Below, piece after piece: positions 1-5,013 of a DNA stretch of 5,013 bases (positions are counted from its first letter, which is position 1; every line of letters begins with the position of its first letter). The stretch lies in the NCBI GenBank assembly GCA_009787945.1, contig WQSI01000121.1, forward strand, positions 1 to 5,013, given 5' to 3'. The position numbers and the translations under genes are program-made. The DNA is from Defluviitaleaceae bacterium. GTDB lineage: Bacteria > Bacillota > Clostridia > Lachnospirales > WRAX01. The notes under the pieces were generated by a model. It saw only the letters and a program-made list of their open reading frames with translations, was not told the origin of the DNA and did no database searches.

Positions 1-288
1 AACAAATTTGCCCGCCTTTTGAAGCTTAGGCTCCATATCTTTCATAAACGCGCCAAATTTAGCACCTACGCTGTCTGTTGCGCCGCCCGATGTGGGGTGT
101 GACGCGTGAGAGCCGCCAGGGGGCATTTGGTTGCCTGGCACATGACCAGATGGGCGAGGGGAAAGGGGAGGGGAAGGGGCATGGGATGGCGCACTGCCGC
201 CATCTGCCGCCAACAGCCTAGACGCTTCTTCCGCGTTAATTTTGCCTTCTTCAAGCATTTTCAATATCATCATTTTTTCATTCTGCAT
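1..288 (-). CDS. SHOCT-like (YvlB/LiaX N-terminal type) domain protein, C-terminus missing
   Basis: This is an open frame of 96 codons from an ATG at 288-286, running off the left edge without a stop. The start is supported by a GGAGG ribosome binding site at 301-297, 8 bases upstream. Residues 1-28 (MQNEKMMILKMLEEGKINAE, then EASRLLAA) form a short helical hairpin closely resembling the SHOCT-like domain that opens YvlB, LiaX and related Firmicute proteins, where it is often followed by an adhesin-like DUF4097 domain or a membrane segment. Residues 29-75 are a Pro/Ser/Gly/His-rich low-complexity linker with no expected fold. From residue 76 an amphipathic Lys/Phe/Met helix begins (KFGAFMKDMEPKLQKAGKFV). 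These domains are linked to envelope-stress or regulatory proteins in some species, but a role here is inference. The gene is divergent from the protease gene, so no operon link exists. Family assignment is fairly secure; function is unknown. Confidence 0.72.
   Translation of the reverse strand, partial: MQNEKMMILKMLEEGKINAEEASRLLAADGGSAPSHAPSPPLSPRPSGHVPGNQMPPGGSHASHPTSGGATDSVGAKFGAFMKDMEPKLQKAGKFV
158..179 (+). other. G-quadruplex motif (four G4 tracts)
   Basis: Four GGGG tracts at 158-161, 165-168, 170-173 and 176-179 are separated by AAA, A and AA. This satisfies the standard intramolecular G-quadruplex pattern with very short loops. The G-rich strand is the template strand of the SHOCT-like gene, and the coding strand specifies part of its Pro/Ser linker (PSPPLSP). 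The motif is seen directly; folding and any effect on transcription or replication are inference. Confidence 0.6.
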
Positions 289-296
289 AATAGTTA

Positions 297-301
297 CCTC
301 C
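297..301 (-). promoter_or_regulatory. Ribosome binding site of the SHOCT-like gene
   Basis: GGAGG on the minus strand lies 8 bases before the ATG at 288. It decides the start: the in-frame ATGs at codons 6, 7 and 11 have no comparable site upstream. Confidence 0.8.
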
Positions 302-333
302 GTTTAACAACATATACGAAACCTTCATAATAA

Positions 334-362
334 AGTTTACAGCAAATGCGAAAAATTTGCAA
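334..362 (-). promoter_or_regulatory. Candidate weak leftward promoter for the SHOCT-like gene
   Basis: On the minus strand TTGCAA (362-357) is followed by a 17-base spacer and TAAACT (339-334). Each hexamer matches 4 of 6 consensus sigma-A positions. Transcription would begin near 327, giving a leader of about 39 bases. Other pairings are possible, such as TTGTCA at 391-386 with TATCTT at 366-361 and a long 19-base spacer. The A+T-rich context makes chance matches likely. Confidence 0.3.
342..360. repeat. Inverted repeat GCAAAT / ATTTGC
   Basis: Perfect 6-base arms at 342-347 and 355-360 flank a 7-base centre (GCGAAAA). The dyad overlaps the candidate leftward promoter, so it could be an operator. 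A+T-rich DNA produces such arms by chance fairly often. Confidence 0.4.
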
Positions 363-384
363 GATATTTTTGCGTAAGGCGTTC

Positions 385-413
385 TTGACAAAATATTACA
401 AAAATATTACAAA
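385..413 (+). promoter_or_regulatory. Upstream (secondary) rightward promoter of the protease gene
   Basis: A perfect TTGACA -35 box (385-390) is followed by a 17-base spacer and TACAAA (408-413), which matches 4 of 6 positions of the -10 consensus. It lies 64 bases upstream of the stronger promoter and would add a second, longer leader. Its spacer contains a tandem 11-base repeat. Confidence 0.45.
390..411 (+). repeat. Tandem 11-base repeat, two copies
   Basis: AAAATATTACA occurs twice without mismatch at 390-400 and 401-411. The period is about one turn of the DNA helix, and the pair sits between the -35 and -10 boxes of the upstream rightward promoter. This could be two same-face half-sites for a regulator, or simple A+T-rich duplication. 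Confidence 0.6.
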
Positions 414-448
414 AACAAAAGAATTATAAAAAAATTTAAATTTAGGTA

Positions 449-477
449 TTGACAATTACCAATGTTTGGTGTAAAAT
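449..477 (+). promoter_or_regulatory. Main rightward promoter of the protease gene (sigma-A type)
   Basis: A perfect TTGACA (449-454) is followed by a 17-base spacer and TAAAAT (472-477), matching 5 of 6 positions of TATAAT. This is the best promoter in the window. Transcription would start near 484, leaving a leader of about 118 bases before the protease ATG. The region upstream (415-445) is A/T-tract rich, as in an UP element. Confidence 0.8.
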
Positions 478-496
478 AAAGACACGGGTCGTCTTT
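478..496. repeat. Dyad at the predicted transcription start (AAAGAC / GTCTTT)
   Basis: Perfect 6-base arms at 478-483 and 491-496 flank ACGGGTC. The dyad begins directly after the -10 box and spans the predicted start of transcription near 484. That position suits a repressor operator better than an RNA hairpin, since the left arm would not be transcribed from this promoter. RNA from the upstream promoter would contain both arms. Confidence 0.4.
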
Positions 497-601
497 TATC
501 GTTATGAGATAGCCGAAAAACAAGAAGAGGGAGGGTAGAGAGCATACCAAAGGTAATGGAATGAGTATCTTAACCTATTGTTGTATGAAAGGAGATTTTA
601 A
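484..601 (+). other. 5' leader of the protease mRNA, no recognised riboswitch
   Basis: About 118 bases, unusually long for a simple leader and purine-rich at 512-541. Small pairings are possible: TACC (545-548) with GGTA (552-555), and CATAC (543-547) with GTATG (583-587). The second would bring the region just before the Shine-Dalgarno site into a structure. I could not match it to the c-di-GMP, c-di-AMP or other common riboswitch consensus patterns I know, and it contains no T-box or terminator-like hairpin with a U-run. Confidence 0.4.
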
Positions 602-605
602 ATGA
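561..605 (+). CDS. Possible 14-codon leader peptide overlapping the protease start
   Basis: ATG at 561 opens a 14-codon frame (MSILTYCCMKGDFK) ending in TGA at 603-605, which overlaps the protease ATG (602-604) in an ATGA junction. An AAAGG stretch at 549-553, 7 bases upstream, could act as a ribosome binding site. The ATGA overlap is the usual geometry of translational coupling. The frame is very short and may be chance; the adjacent Cys-Cys codons are its only distinctive content. Confidence 0.22.
   Translation: MSILTYCCMKGDFK
588..594 (+). promoter_or_regulatory. Ribosome binding site of the protease gene
   Basis: AAAGGAG lies 7 bases before the ATG at 602. This selects that ATG over the in-frame ATG at codon 4 (611), which would be too far away. 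Confidence 0.88.
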
Positions 606-3600
606 GTAAAATGCGTAAAAAATTTAAAAACGTAATTGCCAGTTTGCTTGCAGTAGTGCTTGTTCTGGGTCTTGCCCCTGCACAGCTTTTTGCAGTAAAC
701 TTTAGCGAGCAGGCAGGCATCGTCCTAACAGACGAGCAAATTTCTGCGTTAGCTTACATTCAAGAACACAACGCTCTTGGCGGCCTTGTTGGCTTTGAGG
801 GAGATTATGCCCTGCCAAATGACGGCACAATGGTAAATGTCATCGTTTACTTTGAGCGTGAAACCGCGGCTGTGCAAGTGCTTACCGCAGCTTTATACGG
901 CGACTTTCTTGCCACTGAAGAAGCCGAGCAAAATGTAGAAGATGACCACGCCCGCTTTAGAAGCGAGGTTTCACAGCTTTTTGCAGCCAGCCCAATGGCA
1001 CGTATGGGTGGCGGCGGCTACAATATCAACCACATGTTCCACTACACCCTAAACGGTGTTTCTATGACTCTTCCTGCTAATATGGTAGCGGCTGTAGCGG
1101 CTCTTCCATCTGTAAGGCTAATTCAACCAGACTTTATAGTACATCTTGACCTGGTTGATGAGAACCCATGGGCAGAAGCTGAAATGCCAGTGCAAGAAGA
1201 AGAATCAGTTATAACCTATCCGCCAGAAGAAGATGATTATGGCTATAACGGCGATGAAGAATATAATAATGAAGAAGAAGATTATCCTTACATAACTGAA
1301 GAAGGCGACGATGTTGCCAACCTACAAATTGATAATGAAACTTTCCCTGTTGTTGCAGCTTCCGCGCCTCTTCTTGGCTGGGGAGTGTTTAACAACGGAA
1401 ACTCTAATAACCAATCTCTAGCAGGTCTTGGCGTTATCCGCATGTGGGCTCAACTTGACCGAGTAAACACGCACATTCCTTATGCCGCTTTAGAGATTAC
1501 CCCAACAATTTACCCAACAGGCGAATGTGCTTTGGAGTTTTTCCGCATAAACCGCATTTGGGATAACCTAGATTATGTTAGCTTAATTGACGTTAGAAAA
1601 AGAGATGCAAATTGGGAGCGTATCATATTCTCATCCTCTCTTAACGGCGTTCCTGCTGTTGACATTCTTCTAATTAATGACCTATACGGTCTTGTGACTG
1701 CAACTCCAGACTACGCTGAAGGTTCTGGAACAATCACAGCCGAAAGACGTACAATCACCATCAACCTAACAGAAGGCATCTTCGCAGATGACATTTCTGG
1801 TCAAAACTTCATCATTTCTGCTAACCTTGGCAATATCGAGCAAGTACACAGAATGAGCGACACCGAAGTTCGCATTGTTGTGCAAAATCACGCCTCTGAA
1901 GGTGGTTTCTACAGCATAACAGCAAATGATGATGCTTTTGCAGGGGATTATGTTGGTTTTGAGGACCCAATTATCCTTAGAGTTTTTGACGTGCCATACC
2001 GCGGACATGATTCTGGACGTTACAGAATGAATGTTGCTGATTTGCACGAAAGAGGATATGACGGTACAGGCGTGCTTGTTGCTGTTGTTGACTCTGGTCT
2101 TGACTGGATGCACCCTGCATTTAGATACACCTTCCCAACCGCTGCTGACATGGCAGCAAGAGGTGTTACTATTTCTCAAGATGAAATGATTAACCTTGGT
2201 ACAGACGAAAATCCAGACTGGCGTTTTGTTGGCCGCGACATGGCAAGAACATGGCCTGGCGCAAACCAAAACACTGGTGCGCAAGCTTGGCGCGGAAACC
2301 CAACCCACTTGCCTCTTCTATGGCCAGAAGGTCATCCACTTGAGGGAACTGTCCGCCCAGGACACAGCCCAATGGAGCTTGCACCTTTCAACTTCTTACC
2401 AGAATTCCGTAATGTACATAACAATAATGTAACAACTTTCCCATTGCCAGCAGGCACAGCTATTCCTGCTTGGTCTAACCACGGTACTCACGTGCATGGT
2501 TCTGTAAACTCTAACCCACACGCCGCTCATGGTGATGTTGGCTTGTTAGATTTTGATGTGGTTTCTGTTGGTGTTGCCCCTGGTGCTATGGGTATCCACT
2601 ACCGCATCTCTTTCGGCGGAGCTTCTGCGTCCGTTATGTTTGGTGCTTTCGAGCAAGCGGCTCGTGATGGTGCTGATGTTATCACCATGTCCTTTGGTAG
2701 CGCAATTGCTGTTCAAAGCTTGTACATGGCAAATTACACCAGACTTTCTCTAGCTTTCCCGAACATTGTTTTGGTAACTTCTGCTGGCAACACTGGGCCG
2801 CAACATGCAACCCAAGGCTCTCCAGGTCACTCTGCGGGCTTCTTGTCCGTTGCTGCTTTCTCCGAGCCTGCTGAAGGTGTTTACCTGCAAACCCCAGTAA
2901 CAATGCCAAATGTTATGGCGAAATTTATGACACCGCCAACCAGAAACGCAATGGACGACACAACAATTCCTGGCCGCGTTACTTTTAACACGCCTCTTAC
3001 CTCTACCAACATCAATAATGTTGACACTGGCGAATTTAGACTGTTTGCCCTACCAAACAGCGGCGCGGCAGCCGTTGTAAACCTTGGTGTTGGTAACGCA
3101 GCTGACTTCCAATTGCTTGTTCAGCAACAAGGTGCCCTTGCCCTCGCCCGCGAAGGCGTTGACCAGCCAACTCAAGAGCAAATTGAAGAAGCTGGCAGAG
3201 CGGAAATTGAAGGTCATTTCGTTCTTCTTCGCCGTGGTTACGGCTTGATGGACACAGGCGCAAATGCTCTTGCTTTTGGCATGGCTGGGCTTTTCCAAAT
3301 CGGCAATCCAGGTCAAACCTTCAATTCTTCTGGTTTTAGAGCTGTTCCAATGTTCAGCATCAACCACGAGCAAGGCTTGCCATTTGCTGACGCAATGCTT
3401 GCCCTAAACGGCGAAACAACCACTTTCTACCTAAGCGAGAGAATGTCAATTATTGACGGACCATTTGTGGTAGACTTCTCTGCCCGCGGTCACACCCTGC
3501 AATCTTACGAGCTAAAGCCAGAAATTGGCGCAAATGGCGTTGCTGTTCTTTCCACAATCCCAAGATGGACTGCCCGCTTGCCATGGCAAGATGTTGAAAA

Positions 3601-5013
3601 CGGCATCCACTACAGCGAAATGTGGCAAGACCCTGCTGGCTTCATCGGCGCATATGGCTACAGCCAAGGTACTTCTATGTCTGCTCCCCACGTTGCTGGC
3701 GGCGTTGCCATAATGGTACAGTACAGCCAACAACACAACCTGGGCTGGACATCAGAAGAAATTAGAACCCGCATTTTAAACAATGCTGACCAATTAACCT
3801 ATTACAGCATTTTTGACATGCCATACGAATACAGTGCCTTCGCAGGTGCTAGACAAATGAACGTGCAAGCCGCAATTGAAGCAACAACCGTTGTTTCTGT
3901 AGGTCAACCACACTTCTTCCATACCACTGGCGTTCCTTTCCGCTTGCAACCACACGAGCGTGACTTGCAAATGGGTCACTTTAGCTTCGGCGGCATTGGG
4001 CCAGGCGGCGAAAGAACCCTTACAGCAACAATAGCAAGCCAAACTGGCGGAACTTACTACATCTCTCACGAGTTTAGAGGAAACACCAGAATGGCAGCCC
4101 CTGCACAATACAGAGGCACGCTAACCCACCCATCAACTGTAACCGTAGCCCCTGGCGGCGTTGTAGAATTTGATGCAACCATCGCAATCCCAGCAAATGC
4201 ACCAACCAATTTCTATGCAAGTGGTGCAACAGGTGCAGGCGCGCTTAACAACGTCCTTGGCGGAAACCAACCACCAAGACTTGCAGGCGCATGGGCAGGC
4301 GACAACTACCACGACGGTTATATGACAGTCCGCAGAGGCGGCCCAAATGGCGAAATTGCTGCCATACTACCTTTCGGTGCTGTTGCAATTCCACGTGTTG
4401 AAGGCGAAGCTATTGCAATGGTTAACAATGTTATCAGAATAACTCTTGACCAAATGCCAGCAAGACCAGGCATCGGTGTTCTTAACCCATTTGACCCCCA
4501 TTTCTTGGGCGGCACGGCTGGCACAACAACACAAGCTATTTCTATCGCGGCTTTGCAAGATTTAGATAACAATATCTTCACTCTTGGCGGTGATGATGTG
4601 GCCGACCTTGGTGAAATCATGCAAATCGTCAGAATTAACAACACAACTGTGGACATAATTGTAAGCGGTCATATGCGCTTCGGCGGTGACTACACCATCC
4701 ACGCAACTGACGCAGCTTTCTCTGACTTCCACGTTGTACCGATAACTGGCGGTTCTGGCTTTACAGCCCACAACTCCAGAGCATTGGCATATGCAACTTT
4801 TGCAGAGCCATTGCAAGTTGGTATTGCAGGAGCAGTTGAGATTGTTTCTGTAACTCCACAGCGAGTTGTTGCTGAGCCTGGCGACACTGTAGAGTTTGAA
4901 GTTGAAATTGCCCGCCATGGATTTGAAGGTCCAGTTTCGCTGTTATTTTCAGACTACCCAGTGACAGTTCCAGCAAATGCAACCGCTGGTGTTGTGTCAA
5001 TAACTGTACCTGA
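602..5013 (+). CDS. Large secreted subtilisin-family (S8) serine protease, Vpr/lactocepin-like, C-terminus missing
   Basis: An unbroken frame of 1470 codons runs off the right edge. It should encode an exported endopeptidase acting at or outside the cell surface. Residues 1-31 are a signal peptide: KMRKKFK, a hydrophobic core, and likely cleavage after AQLFA. Residues about 75-183 form an I9-type inhibitory propeptide (VNVIVYF; LNGVSM; LPSVRLIQPDFIV). Residues 194-237 are an acidic Tyr-rich linker. Residues about 238-465 are beta-rich and end in an Ig-like module. The S8 core shows Asp497 (VAVVDSGLDW.HP), His627 (NHGTHVHG), oxyanion Asn730 (SAGNTGP) and Ser1025 (GTSMSAPHVAGG), so it is probably active. 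A PA domain is inserted at about 820-935 (HFVLLRRG; VPMFSINHEQG). Next come the family's conserved end (GARQMNVQAA), an Fn3-like domain (about 1123-1262), a second Ig-like module (1266-1408) and the start of another beta-sandwich (PGDTVEFEVEI). Oddities: Asp and His lie 130 residues apart, only one Cys (309) and three Lys occur after the signal peptide. Substrate and anchoring cannot be read here. Confidence 0.93.
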   Translation, partial: MSKMRKKFKNVIASLLAVVLVLGLAPAQLFAVNFSEQAGIVLTDEQISALAYIQEHNALGGLVGFEGDYALPNDGTMVNVIVYFERETAAVQVLTAALYGDFLATEEAEQNVEDDHARFRSEVSQLFAASPMARMGGGGYNINHMFHYTLNGVSMTLPANMVAAVAALPSVRLIQPDFIVHLDLVDENPWAEAEMPVQEEESVITYPPEEDDYGYNGDEEYNNEEEDYPYITEEGDDVANLQIDNETFPVVAASAPLLGWGVFNNGNSNNQSLAGLGVIRMWAQLDRVNTHIPYAALEITPTIYPTGECALEFFRINRIWDNLDYVSLIDVRKRDANWERIIFSSSLNGVPAVDILLINDLYGLVTATPDYAEGSGTITAERRTITINLTEGIFADDISGQNFIISANLGNIEQVHRMSDTEVRIVVQNHASEGGFYSITANDDAFAGDYVGFEDPIILRVFDVPYRGHDSGRYRMNVADLHERGYDGTGVLVAVVDSGLDWMHPAFRYTFPTAADMAARGVTISQDEMINLGTDENPDWRFVGRDMARTWPGANQNTGAQAWRGNPTHLPLLWPEGHPLEGTVRPGHSPMELAPFNFLPEFRNVHNNNVTTFPLPAGTAIPAWSNHGTHVHGSVNSNPHAAHGDVGLLDFDVVSVGVAPGAMGIHYRISFGGASASVMFGAFEQAARDGADVITMSFGSAIAVQSLYMANYTRLSLAFPNIVLVTSAGNTGPQHATQGSPGHSAGFLSVAAFSEPAEGVYLQTPVTMPNVMAKFMTPPTRNAMDDTTIPGRVTFNTPLTSTNINNVDTGEFRLFALPNSGAAAVVNLGVGNAADFQLLVQQQGALALAREGVDQPTQEQIEEAGRAEIEGHFVLLRRGYGLMDTGANALAFGMAGLFQIGNPGQTFNSSGFRAVPMFSINHEQGLPFADAMLALNGETTTFYLSERMSIIDGPFVVDFSARGHTLQSYELKPEIGANGVAVLSTIPRWTARLPWQDVENGIHYSEMWQDPAGFIGAYGYSQGTSMSAPHVAGGVAIMVQYSQQHNLGWTSEEIRTRILNNADQLTYYSIFDMPYEYSAFAGARQMNVQAAIEATTVVSVGQPHFFHTTGVPFRLQPHERDLQMGHFSFGGIGPGGERTLTATIASQTGGTYYISHEFRGNTRMAAPAQYRGTLTHPSTVTVAPGGVVEFDATIAIPANAPTNFYASGATGAGALNNVLGGNQPPRLAGAWAGDNYHDGYMTVRRGGPNGEIAAILPFGAVAIPRVEGEAIAMVNNVIRITLDQMPARPGIGVLNPFDPHFLGGTAGTTTQAISIAALQDLDNNIFTLGGDDVADLGEIMQIVRINNTTVDIIVSGHMRFGGDYTIHATDAAFSDFHVVPITGGSGFTAHNSRALAYATFAEPLQVGIAGAVEIVSVTPQRVVAEPGDTVEFEVEIARHGFEGPVSLLFSDYPVTVPANATAGVVSITVP

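Noticed and set aside
66..254. 62-codon minus-strand frame at the left end
   Set aside because: It is a shifted reading of the same strand as the SHOCT-like gene. The other frame has a proper GGAGG site and a recognisable family domain.
106..330. 74-codon plus-strand frame at the left end
   Set aside because: It is antisense to the better-supported SHOCT-like gene and crosses that gene's ribosome binding site. Its Arg/Gly-rich start is the complement of the Pro/Ser linker.
484..601. A riboswitch in the protease leader
   Set aside because: The length would suit one, but I could not recognise any conserved core or a switching terminator or anti-Shine-Dalgarno hairpin of convincing strength. 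A covariance-model search with hits above threshold would reverse this.
1766..2308. 180-codon open frame on the minus strand inside the protease gene
   Set aside because: It lies fully antisense to the S8 protease frame, has no ribosome binding site context I trust, and its translation shows no recognisable domain. The codon bias of the long plus-strand gene explains it.
3794..4108. Cys-rich 104-codon minus-strand frame
   Set aside because: The Cys and His richness arises from reading GCA/ACA-rich codons of the protease backwards (TGC/TGT). It is a shadow frame.
4318..5000. Several overlapping minus-strand frames of 63-118 codons
   Set aside because: They overlap one another in different frames and all oppose the protease coding sequence, which is continuous here.
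602..5013. Protease as a broken or inactive gene
   Set aside because: The frame is continuous from the ribosome binding site to the window edge, and all four catalytic-site motifs (Asp, His, Asn, Ser) are present. It is cut only by the window boundary.

Overview
The window reads like a chromosomal segment of a low-to-moderate G+C Firmicute, probably a Clostridia-type anaerobe. The evidence is canonical AGGAGG-type ribosome binding sites, sigma-A promoters with exact 17-base spacers in a very A+T-rich intergenic gap, a Gram-positive style signal peptide, and two protein families common in that phylum. The genus cannot be told from the sequence.

Layout. Bases 1-288 (minus strand) hold the first 96 codons of a small-domain protein. 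It begins with a SHOCT-like helical hairpin of the YvlB/LiaX type, followed by a Pro/Ser/Gly/His low-complexity linker, and it runs off the left edge. Bases 289-601 are a divergent intergenic region with a strong rightward promoter (TTGACA-17-TAAAAT), a second weaker rightward promoter upstream, a weak leftward candidate, several small dyads, an 11-base tandem repeat and a leader of about 118 bases. Bases 602-5013 (plus strand) are one uninterrupted reading frame of 1470 codons that runs off the right edge. It encodes a very large secreted subtilisin-family (S8) serine protease.

The protease has, in order: signal peptide, I9-type inhibitory propeptide, acidic Tyr/Glu linker, a Cys-poor beta-type region ending in an Ig-like module, an S8 catalytic domain (Asp497, His627, Asn730, Ser1025) carrying a PA-domain insertion, an Fn3-like domain, a second copy of the Ig-like module, and the start of another beta-sandwich domain. 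This is the general plan of Vpr/lactocepin/C5a-peptidase-like cell-envelope proteases, but with an extra module between propeptide and catalytic core. The C-terminus, which would show any cell-wall anchor, lies outside the window.

I found no defence system, mobile element, CRISPR array or structured RNA of a known class. The most notable points are the near-absence of lysine from the exported part of the protease (3 in about 1440 residues), the duplicated Ig-like module on both sides of the catalytic unit, a perfect four-tract G-quadruplex motif inside the divergent gene, and a possible 14-codon leader peptide overlapping the protease start codon as ATGA.
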